Below are positions 51,403-61,134 of a DNA stretch of 64,000 bases, piece after piece; position 1 is the stretch's first letter; each line of letters starts with the position of its first letter. A program made the position numbers and the translations under genes. The notes under the pieces are model-generated. The model had not been told where the DNA came from, did no database searches, and saw only the letters and a list, made by a program, of their open reading frames with translations. Origin of the DNA: Citrobacter farmeri (GTDB taxonomy: Bacteria > Pseudomonadota > Gammaproteobacteria > Enterobacterales > Enterobacteriaceae); the NCBI RefSeq assembly GCF_019048065.1, contig NZ_CP077291.1:3720001-3784000 (forward strand), written 5' to 3'.

Positions 51403-52800
51403 ATTTTTACCCGAGTCGCTAATTTTTGCCGCAAGGTGCTAAGCCGCGAGGAGAGCGAGGCCGAAATTGCCGTCGCCCGTCCGCGTATGACGGTCATCCC
51501 GCGCGAACAGCACGCTATTTCACGCAAAGATATCAGTGAAAATGCCCTGAAGGTAATGTACAGGCTGAATAAAGCGGGATACGAAGCCTGGCTGGTTGGC
51601 GGTGGCGTCCGCGACCTTCTGCTCGGCAAAAAACCGAAAGATTTTGACGTCACAACCAACGCGACGCCAGACCAGGTGCGCAAACTGTTCCGCAACTGCC
51701 GCCTTGTAGGTCGCCGTTTCCGTCTGGCGCACGTCATGTTTGGCCCGGAAATTATTGAAGTCGCCACCTTTCGTGGTCATCACGAAGGCAGCGAAAGCGA
51801 CCGCACTACGTCCCAGCGCGGACAAAACGGTATGCTGCTGCGCGATAACATTTTCGGCTCTATTGAAGAAGACGCCCAACGCCGCGATTTCACCATTAAC
51901 AGCCTTTATTACAGCGTCGCGGATTTTACCGTTCGCGACTATGTCGGCGGCATGCAGGATCTGGAAGATGGCGTGATTCGCCTGATCGGCAATCCGGAAA
52001 CCCGCTACCGCGAAGATCCGGTGCGTATGCTGCGCGCCGTGCGTTTCGCAGCGAAGCTCGACATGAAAATAAGCCCGGAAACGGCAGAGCCGATCCCGCG
52101 CCTGGCCACGCTGCTCAACGATATCCCGCCCGCGCGCCTGTTTGAAGAGGCGTTGAAGCTATTGCAGGCGGGCTACGGCTATGAAACCTATAAAAAGCTG
52201 CGCGAATACAGCCTGTTCCAGCCGCTGTTCCCGACCATCACTCGCTATTTTACCGAGAATGGCGACAGCGCAATGGAACGCATCATCGCGCAGGTGCTGA
52301 AAAATACCGATAACCGCATTCATAACGATATGCGCGTTAACCCGGCCTTCCTGTTTGCCGCGATGTTCTGGTATCCGCTGCTGGAAATGGCGCAGAAAAT
52401 CGCCCAGGAAAGCGGTCTGGCTTACTACGACGCGTTCGCACTGGCGATGAATGAAGTGCTGGATGAGGCCTGCCGTTCGCTGGCGATCCCGAAACGCCTC
52501 ACCTCGCTGACCCGCGACATCTGGCAATTGCAACTGCGCATGTCCCGCCGTCAGGGTAAGCGCGCGTGGAAGCTGATGGAGCATCCGAAATTCCGCGCCG
52601 CGTATGATTTACTCGCCCTGCGTGCCGAAGTGGAAAACAATGCCGAGCTACAGCGTCTGGCGCAGTGGTGGGGCGAATTCCAGGTTTCTGCACCACCAGA
52701 GCAGAAAGGTATGCTGAACGAGCTGGATGAAGATCCATCGCCGCGTCGCCGTCACCGTCGTCCGCGCAAGCGCGCGCCGCGTCGTGAAGGAACGGCATGA
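51403..52800 (+). CDS. pcnB: Poly(A) polymerase I, AUU start codon
   Basis: Adds 3' poly(A) tails that speed RNA decay and controls plasmid copy number (465 aa). The nucleotidyltransferase motifs are [10 protein letters not shown] and DFDVTTN (about 62-80), followed by an RNA-binding region and an arginine-rich tail [15 protein letters not shown]. The start is taken as ATT 51403 behind GAGGTG, giving (M)FTRVANF and the E. coli length. E. coli pcnB is one of the few genes known to start with AUU. An ATG at 51382 is in frame but lacks a site. Confidence 0.93.
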   Translation: MFTRVANFCRKVLSREESEAEIAVARPRMTVIPREQHAISRKDISENALKVMYRLNKAGYEAWLVGGGVRDLLLGKKPKDFDVTTNATPDQVRKLFRNCRLVGRRFRLAHVMFGPEIIEVATFRGHHEGSESDRTTSQRGQNGMLLRDNIFGSIEEDAQRRDFTINSLYYSVADFTVRDYVGGMQDLEDGVIRLIGNPETRYREDPVRMLRAVRFAAKLDMKISPETAEPIPRLATLLNDIPPARLFEEALKLLQAGYGYETYKKLREYSLFQPLFPTITRYFTENGDSAMERIIAQVLKNTDNRIHNDMRVNPAFLFAAMFWYPLLEMAQKIAQESGLAYYDAFALAMNEVLDEACRSLAIPKRLTSLTRDIWQLQLRMSRRQGKRAWKLMEHPKFRAAYDLLALRAEVENNAELQRLAQWWGEFQVSAPPEQKGMLNELDEDPSPRRRHRRPRKRAPRREGTA

Positions 52801-53276
52801 CCCTCGTTTATATCGCGCTGGGCAGCAATCTGGCCTCTCCTCTGGAGCAGGTCAATGCTGCCGTCAACGCGATAGGTGAGATCCCTGAAAGTCGGGTCGT
52901 TGCCGTCTCTTCCTTTTATCGAACCCCACCGCTGGGTCCGCAGGATCAGCCTGATTACCTGAACGCCGCCGTGGCGCTGGAAACGGCGCTCGAGCCAGAA
53001 ACATTGCTTGATCACACCCAGCGCATTGAACTTCAGCAAGGCCGGGTACGTAAAGCCGAACGCTGGGGGCCGCGCACGTTAGATCTGGATATCATGCTGT
53101 TTGGCGATCGCGTCATCAACAGCGAACGGCTGACCGTGCCGCACTACGACATGAAAAACCGCGGTTTTATGCTCTGGCCGCTGCTTGAAATTGCTCCTGA
53201 TCTGCACTTCCCTGACGGCGCCTCACTGCATCAGATACTCACTCACCTTGGCGCAGAAAAACCCGCGCGCTGGTAA
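52797..53276 (+). CDS. folK: 6-hydroxymethyl-dihydropterin pyrophosphokinase
   Basis: HPPK of folate synthesis (159 aa). It moves pyrophosphate from ATP to the pterin. The N-terminal [11 protein letters not shown] and the signature [15 protein letters not shown] (about 87-101, with the two metal-binding aspartates) are clear. Its ATG overlaps the pcnB stop by 4 nt (ATGA). The yad fimbrial operon found next in E. coli K-12 is absent. Confidence 0.97.
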   Translation: MTLVYIALGSNLASPLEQVNAAVNAIGEIPESRVVAVSSFYRTPPLGPQDQPDYLNAAVALETALEPETLLDHTQRIELQQGRVRKAERWGPRTLDLDIMLFGDRVINSERLTVPHYDMKNRGFMLWPLLEIAPDLHFPDGASLHQILTHLGAEKPARW

Positions 53277-53395
53277 TGGCCCTAACCTCAATTCCCGTTT
53301 ATTGCTTTCGCGCAAACAGTTGCTTAAAACAATTGCCCCTCTGAATGTGACTGTTAGAATGCCGGTAAATATGACGTTCACCATCAGGAAATGTT

Positions 53396-54187
53396 ATGAA
53401 ACCGACCACCATCTCGCTGTTGCAGAAGTGCAAACAAGAGAAAAAACGCTTCGCTACCATTACTGCCTATGACTACAGCTTCGCCAGACTGTTTGCCGAC
53501 GAAGGGATCAATGTGATGCTGGTCGGAGATTCCCTGGGGATGACGGTGCAAGGGCATGACTCCACTCTGCCGGTTACCGTTGAAGATATCGCTTACCACA
53601 CGCGTGCGGTGCGTCGCGGCGCGCCGAATTGCCTGCTGCTCGCCGATCTGCCGTTTATGGCTTACGCGACGCCGGAACAGGCCTTTGAAAATTCGGCTGT
53701 CGTCATGCGCGCGGGCGCGAATATGGTCAAGATTGAAGGCGGTGCCTGGCTGGTGGATACCGTGAAAATGCTCACCGAACGCGCGGTGCCCGTCTGCGGA
53801 CACTTAGGGTTGACGCCACAGTCGGTCAATATCTTCGGGGGCTATAAAATCCAGGGTCGTGGCGATGCCGGACAGGTTTTGCTGGACGATGCCCTGGCGC
53901 TGGAAGCCGCAGGCGCACAACTCATTGTACTGGAATGCGTCCCGGTTGAACTGGCCCGGCGCGTAACTGACGCACTCTCCATTCCGGTTATCGGCATCGG
54001 TGCCGGGAATGTCACCGACGGACAAATTTTAGTGATGCACGATGCCTTTGGCATCACCGGCGGCCATATTCCAAAATTTGCCAAAAATTTCCTTACTGAA
54101 GCAGGCGACATGCGCGCCGCGGTACGGCAGTATATTGCTGAGGTTGAGTCCGGCGTCTATCCGGGCGAAGAACACAGTTTCCATTAA
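53396..54187 (+). CDS. panB: 3-methyl-2-oxobutanoate hydroxymethyltransferase
   Basis: First step of pantothenate synthesis (263 aa): ketoisovalerate plus methylene-THF gives ketopantoate. It has a TIM-barrel with the metal-binding [14 protein letters not shown] near residues 40-53, VKIEGG (about 111) and GIGAG near 200. It begins 119 nt after folK and is followed 11 nt later by panC. Confidence 0.98.
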   Translation: MKPTTISLLQKCKQEKKRFATITAYDYSFARLFADEGINVMLVGDSLGMTVQGHDSTLPVTVEDIAYHTRAVRRGAPNCLLLADLPFMAYATPEQAFENSAVVMRAGANMVKIEGGAWLVDTVKMLTERAVPVCGHLGLTPQSVNIFGGYKIQGRGDAGQVLLDDALALEAAGAQLIVLECVPVELARRVTDALSIPVIGIGAGNVTDGQILVMHDAFGITGGHIPKFAKNFLTEAGDMRAAVRQYIAEVESGVYPGEEHSFH

Positions 54188-54198
54188 GGAGTCTTGTT

Positions 54199-55053
54199 GT
54201 GCTGATTATTGAAACCCTGCCACTGCTGCGTCAGCATATTCGCAGAGCCCGTCAGGAAGGCAAACGCATCGCGCTGGTGCCGACGATGGGCAACCTGCAT
54301 GATGGTCACATGAAGCTGGTTGATGAAGCCAAAGCCCGTGCGGACATCGTGGTGGTGAGTATTTTCGTTAACCCAATGCAGTTTGATCGTCCGGACGATC
54401 TGGTGCGTTACCCGCGCACGCTACAGGAAGACTGCGAAAAACTGAACAAACGTAAAGTGGATTTCGTCTTTGCCCCCGCGCCGGACCAAATCTATCCCCA
54501 GGGGACCGACGGGCAGACGTACGTGGATGTCCCTGGCCTCTCGACGATGCTGGAAGGCGCCAGCCGCCCGGGTCATTTTCGCGGTGTTTCAACCATCGTC
54601 AGCAAGCTATTCAACCTGGTACAACCGGACGTCGCCTGCTTTGGCGAGAAGGACTTCCAGCAACTGGCGCTGATTCGCAAAATGGTTGCCGATATGGGCT
54701 ATGACATTGATATCGTCGGCGTACCGATTATTCGTGCCAAAGACGGTTTAGCCCTGAGTTCACGTAACGGTTATCTGACGGCTGAACAACGTAAAATCGC
54801 CCCAGGTTTGTACAAAGTGATGAGCCGCATTGGCGAAAAACTGCAGGCCGGCGAGCGTGAACTGGAAGAGATCATCGCCATCGCCGGGCAGGAGTTGACG
54901 GAAAAAGGCTTCCGCCCCGATGATATTCAGATCCGTGATGCCGACACGCTGCTTGAACTGACCGAAAGCAGCCAGCGTGCGGTGATTCTGGTCGCCGCAT
55001 GGCTCGGCCAGGCACGCTTAATCGACAATCAGACGGTTGCATTAACCCAGTAG
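54199..55053 (+). CDS. panC: Pantothenate synthetase
   Basis: Joins pantoate and beta-alanine using ATP through a pantoyl-adenylate (284 aa). The HIGH-type motif is [10 protein letters not shown] (about 27-36), with FGEKDFQQL (about 148) and [10 protein letters not shown] (about 181) in the active site. It starts with GTG 54199 behind AAGGAG. Substrates come from PanB and PanD, encoded on each side. Confidence 0.98.
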   Translation: MLIIETLPLLRQHIRRARQEGKRIALVPTMGNLHDGHMKLVDEAKARADIVVVSIFVNPMQFDRPDDLVRYPRTLQEDCEKLNKRKVDFVFAPAPDQIYPQGTDGQTYVDVPGLSTMLEGASRPGHFRGVSTIVSKLFNLVQPDVACFGEKDFQQLALIRKMVADMGYDIDIVGVPIIRAKDGLALSSRNGYLTAEQRKIAPGLYKVMSRIGEKLQAGERELEEIIAIAGQELTEKGFRPDDIQIRDADTLLELTESSQRAVILVAAWLGQARLIDNQTVALTQ

Positions 55054-55068
55054 ACAGGGGTTAAAAAT

Positions 55069-55119
55069 CAGGCAATACTGCCTGAGGATTTTCTCAAAGC
55101 TGGCGAGATATGCCAGCTT
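55069..55119. other. Two small hairpins in the panC-panD gap
   Basis: CAGGCA/TGCCTG (55069-55084), then AAGCTGGC/GCCAGCTT (55097-55119). The first is followed by GAGGATTTT and might attenuate on the plus strand. E. coli K-12 carries rpnC in this gap; here the gap is only 96 nt. Confidence 0.5.
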
Positions 55120-55149
55120 CGTACACGATCAGAGTTTAAGGTAGACGTT

Positions 55150-55530
55150 ATGATTCGCACTATGCTGCAGGGCAAACTCCACCGCGTGAAAGTGACTCAG
55201 GCGGACCTGCACTATGAAGGTTCCTGCGCCATCGATCAGGATTTTCTGGATGCCGCCGGGATCCTCGAAAATGAAGCCATTGATATCTGGAACGTGAGCA
55301 ACGGCAAGCGTTTCTCCACCTATGCGATTGCCGCCGAACGCGGTTCCAGAATCATCTCCGTCAACGGCGCGGCGGCACACTGCGCCAGCGTGGGCGATAT
55401 TGTCATCATCGCCAGCTTTGTCACTATGTCTGACGAAGAAGCGCGCCGCTGGCAGCCGAAGGTCGCTTACTTCGAAGGCGACAACGAAATGAAACGCACC
55501 GCAAAAGCGATTCCGGTTCAGGTTGCGTAA
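55150..55530 (+). CDS. panD: Aspartate 1-decarboxylase proenzyme
   Basis: Makes beta-alanine from aspartate (126 aa). The pyruvoyl cofactor forms by self-cleavage between G24 and S25 in [10 protein letters not shown]9, which binds substrate, is in QGKLHR. The C-terminal domain contains the family's [10 protein letters not shown]. In E. coli the PanM/PanZ protein triggers cleavage; it is not encoded here. It ends 5 nt from the convergent yadE stop. Confidence 0.98.
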   Translation: MIRTMLQGKLHRVKVTQADLHYEGSCAIDQDFLDAAGILENEAIDIWNVSNGKRFSTYAIAAERGSRIISVNGAAAHCASVGDIVIIASFVTMSDEEARRWQPKVAYFEGDNEMKRTAKAIPVQVA

Positions 55531-55535
55531 GCGAA

Positions 55536-56762
55536 CTACCCCTGCGGCTGATTACTGATCAGCCGCGACATGGTCTCCAGCGAATCCGTTCTTAAGATGT
55601 ATAAACGTTTGAGCAAGAACGGATTATCTCCCGGCTTCACCTTCCCTTTCACCGTCGTCACCGCCAGGTGGAATCCAGCCTCTTCTGCGGCTTTCACTGC
55701 CGTCGCGTTATAGCCGCCAAACGGATAGGAGAGATAAAGCACGTGAGGATTAAACGGAGCCAGCGCGCGTCGGGAGCGTGCAAAATCAAACAGAATATTG
55801 TGATGGCTGCGACTGAGCAGGATCGGGCGGCGATTGCCATCGACCCGATGTAAGAAGTGTGTATGGGACTGAAAATCAAACACATCGCGAATGCCATTGA
55901 GTTCTGAAATGCTCATAAACTGTAGCGATTTGGGATCCCATTTTTGCGGGCGAACTTTAATCCGCGATGAGATAATAAAGGCCGTGGCCTTCATCCCATA
56001 CTGCTTCAACACCGGATAAGCATAGCGGCTCACCGACTTCAGACCGTCATCAAAGGTAATCACCACCGCCCGCGCAGGCAGGTTCAATGTGTTGCGTACA
56101 TATCCCTCCAGTTGAGCCATCGTCAGCGTGCTGTACCCGCGATCGCGCAGCCAGGTCATCTGGTTGCTGAACGCGCGGACTGACGTGGTGGTGGAAGTAT
56201 GACGAAAGCGAGTGTTCTCTTCATCACGCAGAATATGGTGATAGGTCAGCACCGGCAGTCCGCGATCTTCCTGGGCGTCGAGAGCGCTTATCCAGGCCAG
56301 TCGGTCACCAATGCGGATCTGATACCAGGTTTGATTCAGCCGGTCTTTGAGCTTACTGATGATGGGATAACGCAGGTTATCCGCCAGTACGCCAAACGGC
56401 GCGCTGCCAATATTCGGCGCATTATAGACGGGGGTAGCTTGCCAGGTGATCAGATTCTGATTGCTGAGCGGTTTGTTGAGATCGCCGAGGCTGTCCTCAA
56501 CGCGTTGTTTACCCTGCACCGGTTCCAGGTGGCCCTTGTCGATAAACCCGGTGCCGAAGCCAAATTTGAATTCGTAATAATCCGCCGCGACCGGAATGAC
56601 AGAAATAATCTGCCCGGCGCGAATATTCCCCACGGTCACCATGTTATCGCCAATTTGCGCCCAAATAGCCGCATCTTCAGTGGTTTGCATATAGCGCGCA
56701 GGCAATGCCGCACTCACTACTGTAGAGAGGGACAGCAGCAGGAGGAACAGATATTTCATCAT
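55536..56762 (-). CDS. yadE: Predicted periplasmic polysaccharide deacetylase YadE
   Basis: Carbohydrate esterase 4 family protein (408 aa from ATG 56762; another ATG follows directly). A signal peptide of about 18 residues ends TVVSA. The N-terminal 160 residues look like SH3-type cell-wall-binding modules. A NodB domain follows, with ITFDDG (catalytic and metal aspartates), SHTH (metal histidines) and YPFGGYN. Substrate unknown; a periplasmic glycan is inferred. It converges with panD, stops 5 nt apart. Confidence 0.88.
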   Translation of the reverse strand: MMKYLFLLLLSLSTVVSAALPARYMQTTEDAAIWAQIGDNMVTVGNIRAGQIISVIPVAADYYEFKFGFGTGFIDKGHLEPVQGKQRVEDSLGDLNKPLSNQNLITWQATPVYNAPNIGSAPFGVLADNLRYPIISKLKDRLNQTWYQIRIGDRLAWISALDAQEDRGLPVLTYHHILRDEENTRFRHTSTTTSVRAFSNQMTWLRDRGYSTLTMAQLEGYVRNTLNLPARAVVITFDDGLKSVSRYAYPVLKQYGMKATAFIISSRIKVRPQKWDPKSLQFMSISELNGIRDVFDFQSHTHFLHRVDGNRRPILLSRSHHNILFDFARSRRALAPFNPHVLYLSYPFGGYNATAVKAAEEAGFHLAVTTVKGKVKPGDNPFLLKRLYILRTDSLETMSRLISNQPQG

Positions 56763-56826
56763 TAACGATAACCGGGGCAAGAAACAACGCAACGATTGTA
56801 CCAATTCACCTCATTAATAAGAATGA

Positions 56827-57267
56827 CTAATACTCGTACAAATCGTGCAGCAGAACAAAGGGGGGATTTTTCTGTTGCTGATGCCAAAGACTGGTAACTT
56901 CTGGCCCGCCGAGGGCAACAATCTGGTTGCGAAAAACCGGACTACTCATTGATTCTCGCGATGAAATCATTTTCCCCAGCAGCGTCTCATTAATGCCGGA
57001 GATCACTTCACACTGCGGATGTTTATGGCTCATCAGCGATGCGACACGATACGGTGCCGCACCGGGATGATCGGTCAAAAAGATCACCCCATCACCGGAG
57101 TCTGTGGCATGCAAGGCGTCACACATCATGCGACTCAGCATGTTCGCGCTCATCCCGCGCCAAAAATTCACCGCCCGGCATTGCGGCAGCAGGCCGTGTT
57201 TTTTTTCCAGAAGGCTCAGTAGTTCTTCAGCCTTATCGTCATGACAGGTAATGACCCAGCCTAGCAT
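56827..57267 (-). CDS. yadI: Predicted PTS EIIA component, mannose family (YadI)
   Basis: EIIA-Man-type phosphocarrier (146 aa) with the likely phosphorylated histidine at H9 (VITCHDD). FLTDHPGAAPYRVAS matches the family's conserved loop. No IIB, IIC or IID partner is encoded nearby, so it may be an orphan that serves another PTS or has a regulatory role. It lies downstream of yadH and before yadE on the same strand. Confidence 0.88.
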   Translation of the reverse strand: MLGWVITCHDDKAEELLSLLEKKHGLLPQCRAVNFWRGMSANMLSRMMCDALHATDSGDGVIFLTDHPGAAPYRVASLMSHKHPQCEVISGINETLLGKMISSRESMSSPVFRNQIVALGGPEVTSLWHQQQKNPPFVLLHDLYEY

Positions 57268-57337
57268 TTCTCACCTCATTAGCAGGCAAGTAGTTTATCA
57301 GGGTGACAAATAAACAATAATGACAATGGTCAAATAT

Positions 57338-57366
57338 CATCCTCTCCTCACACGGAAGAGAGGATG
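57338..57366 (-). other. Hairpin downstream of yadH
   Basis: A 9-bp inverted repeat, CATCCTCTC (57338-57346) with GAGAGGATG (57358-57366). No good T run follows, so termination is uncertain. Confidence 0.45.
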
Positions 57367-57373
57367 AAAACGA

Positions 57374-58144
57374 TCAGCTACGCAATCCACGTCCGCGCTG
57401 GATTAAGGACCAGCACAGCAGATAGAACGCCACAATAAAGACCACAAGCACGCCAAACGTGGTCACCAGCGGCACGTCGTGAATGCCGAGGAAGCCGTAG
57501 CGGAAACCGCTGATCATGTAGACGATCGGGTTCAACTGCGATAAGCCCTGCCAGAACGGCGGCAGCAGCGTCAGGGAGTAGAACACCCCGCCAAGATAAG
57601 TCAGTGGCGTCAGGACAAAGGTTGGGATCAGGCTGATATCGTCAAAGGTTTTCGCGAACACCGCGTTCAGCAGACCCGCCAGCGAAAACAGAATCGCCGT
57701 CAGAACCAGCGTCAGCGCAACAAACAGCCACGAATGTACCTGGAACGGGACAAAGAACAGCGAAATCGCCGTCACCAGAACCCCGACACACAATCCACGC
57801 GCCACGCCACCGCCGACAAACCCGGCGATGATCACGTGCGTGGGCACCGGCGCAACCAGCAGTTCTTCGATGTTGCGCTGAAACTTAGCGCTAAAGAACG
57901 AGGACGCGACGTTAGCATAGGCGTTGGTGATTACCGCCATCATGATCAGACCCGGCACGATGAATTGCATGTAGCTGAAACCGTGCATCTCGCCAATGCG
58001 GGAGCCAATCAGGTTACCGAAGATAATAAAATAGAGCGTCATGGTGATGACAGGCGGCACCAGCGTCTGGACCCAGATCCGCATAAAGCGGTTGATCTCT
58101 TTCGCCCAGATGCTTTTCAGCGCGACCCAGTAAAGCTGCATCAT
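57374..58144 (-). CDS. yadH: ABC-2 type transporter permease YadH
   Basis: Six-segment ABC-2 membrane protein (256 aa) that pairs with YadG. The family signature (FRYGFLGIHD near the C-terminus and TPLTYLGGVFYSL) is present. Related permeases export polysaccharides, lipids or drugs; the substrate here is unknown. Its start overlaps the yadG stop by 4 nt (ATGA). Confidence 0.93.
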   Translation of the reverse strand: MMQLYWVALKSIWAKEINRFMRIWVQTLVPPVITMTLYFIIFGNLIGSRIGEMHGFSYMQFIVPGLIMMAVITNAYANVASSFFSAKFQRNIEELLVAPVPTHVIIAGFVGGGVARGLCVGVLVTAISLFFVPFQVHSWLFVALTLVLTAILFSLAGLLNAVFAKTFDDISLIPTFVLTPLTYLGGVFYSLTLLPPFWQGLSQLNPIVYMISGFRYGFLGIHDVPLVTTFGVLVVFIVAFYLLCWSLIQRGRGLRS

Positions 58145-59067
58145 GCGCGATCTCCTTGTTTCTCATGAACCAGTGACACAAACAGCTCTTCAAGGCGGTT
58201 CGCTTTGTTGCGCATACTCAGTACCTGGATGCCCTGCGCGCTGAGCTGGCTGAACACGCTGTTAATGCCCTGCTCACGCAGCACTTCGACTTCCAGCGTT
58301 GAGGTATCCACCAGCCGATACTGATAGCCTTCCAGCTCTGGCAACGGGCTTTTCGCCGCCAGATCGAGAATAAAGGTTTCAGATTTGAGCTTAGAGAGCA
58401 GGTTTTTCATCGAAGTGTTTTCGACCAGCTCGCCGTGCTGAATAATCCCAATATTGCGGCAGAGCATCTCCGCCTCTTCCAGGTAATGAGTGGTCAGAAT
58501 GATCGTGGTGCCTTTATCGTTCAAATCCTTCAAAAAGCCCCACATTGAGCGGCGAAGTTCGATATCAACACCTGCCGTCGGTTCATCGAGAATCAGCAGC
58601 TTCGGTTCGTGCATCAGCGCCCGTGCAATCATCAGACGACGCTTCATCCCACCGGATAACATCCGCGCACGTTCGTTACGTTTTTCCCACAGATCGAGCT
58701 GTTTTAGATACTTTTCGCTGCGCTCGATCGCTTCTTTACGCTCCACGCCGTAGTAACCCGCCTGATTGACCACGATCTGCTGCACGGTCTCAAACGGATT
58801 GAAGTTAAATTCCTGCGGCACCAGCCCCAACTGTCGTTTGGCGTTGACGACATCTTTTTCGAGATCGTAGCCAAAGACGCTGACGCGCCCGGAGGATTTA
58901 TTCACCAGCGAGCTGATGATGCCGATGGTAGTCGACTTTCCTGCTCCGTTCGGTCCCAGAAGCGCGTAAAAATCACCCGCCTCGACCTGTAAATCTATCC
59001 CGCGCAACGCCTGAACGCCGCCAGGATAAGTTTTTTTAAGTTGTTGAAGTTCCAGTGCAATGGTCAT
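58141..59067 (-). CDS. yadG: ABC transporter ATP-binding protein YadG
   Basis: Exporter ATPase (308 aa) with Walker A GPNGAGKST (about 38-46), signature LSGGMKRRLMIARAL (about 136-150) and Walker B LLILDEPTAGVD (about 156-167), plus a C-terminal extension of about 85 residues. It is coupled to yadH by a 4-nt overlap. It is divergent from can, so the region 59068-59175 holds both promoters. Confidence 0.94.
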   Translation of the reverse strand: MTIALELQQLKKTYPGGVQALRGIDLQVEAGDFYALLGPNGAGKSTTIGIISSLVNKSSGRVSVFGYDLEKDVVNAKRQLGLVPQEFNFNPFETVQQIVVNQAGYYGVERKEAIERSEKYLKQLDLWEKRNERARMLSGGMKRRLMIARALMHEPKLLILDEPTAGVDIELRRSMWGFLKDLNDKGTTIILTTHYLEEAEMLCRNIGIIQHGELVENTSMKNLLSKLKSETFILDLAAKSPLPELEGYQYRLVDTSTLEVEVLREQGINSVFSQLSAQGIQVLSMRNKANRLEELFVSLVHEKQGDRA

Positions 59068-59175
59068 AAATTTTTACTTACCTTACGTTCTTACACTTTA
59101 TATGTGGTTTAAATAATCCCGGAGTTGCCCTATATTAGCCCAACGCACTTATTTGGTTACAGGTCGTTAACCTCC

Positions 59176-59838
59176 ATGAAAGACATAGATACACTCATCA
59201 GTAACAATGCACTATGGTCAAAAATGCTGGTGGAAGAGGATTCCGGATTTTTTGAGAAACTGGCGCAAGCGCAGAAACCACGCTTTCTATGGATTGGATG
59301 TTCCGACAGTCGCGTTCCCGCAGAACGTTTAACCGGTCTTGAACCGGGCGAATTATTTGTCCACCGTAATGTGGCCAACCTGGTCATCCACACCGACCTC
59401 AACTGCCTCTCCGTTGTTCAGTATGCCGTTGATGTCCTCGAAGTTGAACACATTATTATCTGTGGCCACTACGGGTGTGGCGGCGTACAGGCTGCGGTCG
59501 ATAACCCGGAACTGGGACTCATCGACAACTGGCTGCTGCATATCCGTGATATCTGGTTCAAACATAGCTCATTACTTGGCGATATGCCGCAAGAGCGTCG
59601 TATGGACACACTGTGCGAACTGAACGTCATGGAGCAGGTGTATAACCTGGGTCATTCCACTATCATGCAATCAGCCTGGAAACGGGGTCAAAAAGTGACC
59701 ATCCACGGCTGGGCATACGGTATTCACGATGGTCTGCTGCGCGATCTGGAAGTGACCGCGACCAGTCGCGCCACCCTGGAACAGCGTTATCGTCAGGGTG
59801 TTTCTAACCTCAGCCAGAAACACATCAACCACAAATAA
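59176..59838 (+). CDS. can: Beta-class carbonic anhydrase
   Basis: Essential carbonic anhydrase for growth in air (220 aa). The zinc ligands are C42 and D44 (IGCSDSRV), H98 and C101 (ICGHYGCGG). The D44-R46 pair is the switch seen in type II beta enzymes. The start is ATG 59176, the family start; upstream in-frame codons add 17 unlikely residues. A bidirectional terminator region follows. Confidence 0.98.
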   Translation: MKDIDTLISNNALWSKMLVEEDSGFFEKLAQAQKPRFLWIGCSDSRVPAERLTGLEPGELFVHRNVANLVIHTDLNCLSVVQYAVDVLEVEHIIICGHYGCGGVQAAVDNPELGLIDNWLLHIRDIWFKHSSLLGDMPQERRMDTLCELNVMEQVYNLGHSTIMQSAWKRGQKVTIHGWAYGIHDGLLRDLEVTATSRATLEQRYRQGVSNLSQKHINHK

Positions 59839-59863
59839 AAAATCCCCGGTCATGCACCGGGGA
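59837..59863 (-). terminator. Terminator of hpt
   Basis: TCCCCGGT (59843-59850) pairs with ACCGGGGA (59856-59863). On the minus strand it is followed by six T that overlap the end of can. Confidence 0.85.
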
Positions 59864-59877
59864 CGGATCCAGTCAAG

Positions 59878-59900
59878 GCCGGGATTGTCCCGGCTTTTTT
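59878..59900 (+). terminator. Terminator of can
   Basis: GCCGGGA (59878-59884), loop TTG, TCCCGGC (59888-59894), then six T. Together with the hairpin at 59837-59863 it separates the convergent can and hpt transcripts. Confidence 0.9.
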
Positions 59901-59904
59901 ACGC

Positions 59905-60441
59905 TTACTCGTCCAACAACACCACTTTGCCGACATACGGCAGATGGCGATAGCGTTGAGCGTAATCAATACCGTAGCCCACCACAAACTCATCCGGAAT
60001 GGAGAAACCGATGAACTCGACCGGGACGTTGACTTCACGGCGGGAGGGTTTATCCAGCAGGGTGCAAATCGCCAGAGATTTCGGTTCACGCAGGCTCAGG
60101 ATTTCGCGCACTTTCGACAGCGTGTTGCCGGAGTCGATAATGTCTTCCACAATCAGCACATCTTTACCGCGAATGTCTTCATCCAGGTCTTTGAGAATTT
60201 TCACATCACGGGTTGTCGACATCCCGCTGCCGTAGCTGGAAGCCGTCATAAAATCGACTTCGTGGGAGACGTGCACTTCACGGCACAGATCCGCCATAAA
60301 CATAAATGAACCGCGTAGCAGACCAACCAGCACCATTTCGCTGCCGCTGTTCTGATAATGCTCAGTAATTTGACGGCCCAGTTCAGCGATACGCGCTTTG
60401 ATCTCCGCTTCCGGAATCATCACTTCAACACGATGTTTCAT
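59905..60441 (-). CDS. hpt: Hypoxanthine phosphoribosyltransferase
   Basis: Purine salvage enzyme that joins hypoxanthine (or guanine) to PRPP (178 aa). The PRPP loop is [14 protein letters not shown] (about 99-112), and [14 protein letters not shown] forms the flexible loop. The start is ATG 60441; the frame stays open upstream to 60573 without family similarity. It is the last gene before the conserved order breaks; gcd would be expected next in E. coli. Confidence 0.97.
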   Translation of the reverse strand: MKHRVEVMIPEAEIKARIAELGRQITEHYQNSGSEMVLVGLLRGSFMFMADLCREVHVSHEVDFMTASSYGSGMSTTRDVKILKDLDEDIRGKDVLIVEDIIDSGNTLSKVREILSLREPKSLAICTLLDKPSRREVNVPVEFIGFSIPDEFVVGYGIDYAQRYRHLPYVGKVVLLDE

Positions 60442-61134
60442 AAAAAACACAACCAACTGTTTTAAAACATAAAAAGATAAATCAACCGGCGGTAAAGGAA
60501 ACCCATTCCCCGATTGATACTCGTGAGTTCGTCTGGCCTCAAGGCCTCTCCAGTATAAGTGCAACACCTGCATTATAACAGCGCACGATCGTCACATCAC
60601 CCCACAATCACGGTCTGGGCAACCCCGTATAAAAAGTAAACTCAGGTACTCAACCTCTTTTCAGGGAGTGCTCCCTCTACGCCAGGGGCTGTTGTTCATT
60701 ATTATTCTTGATTGCCGCAGTGCACTCAGTTATAGAATATCAGTATATATCTGACACGAAAATTATTGAGAGGTTTGTAACAGTCAATAGCGATCAATAT
60801 AATACAAAATACTTATCATATAGAGTAAAACTCACCCACTCCCAGTCATTTATTGTTCTTTTTTGAAAAAAAAAGACAACAAGGCATACAATCGTTCAAT
60901 TCATTATAAATAGCCTGTAATTATAAATTCAGCAGCAGTATTACATTTGAAAAAAGTACTTACAAAAAACACAATCAAGTCAGGCAAATAAAAATTAATC
61001 ACAATAAATATTTGCGTACACTTCATTTGCTTATTTTTTAATATATATAAATACCCGGATTATAACTTGATATTTATGAATTAAACATAAGCATTTTTGT
61101 TATGAATAATAAATCAATGGCTAAGGAGAGTACT
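60442..61134. other. A+T-rich intergenic region between hpt and the tps locus
   Basis: About 690 nt with no credible gene. The first 150 nt look like normal hpt upstream sequence. From about 60700 the composition is strongly A+T-rich with many A and T runs and TATATATAAA (from 61043), a pattern often bound by H-NS in acquired DNA. A short hairpin AGGGAGTGCTCCCT lies near 60663. I see no tRNA, direct repeat or IS end marking an insertion point, and no remnant of gcd. The tpsA promoter must lie here. Confidence 0.7.

Noticed and set aside
60442..61100. Insertion sequence or tRNA-linked integration site at the edge of the tps locus
   Set aside because: No inverted terminal repeats, transposase fragment, tRNA or direct repeat could be found by reading.
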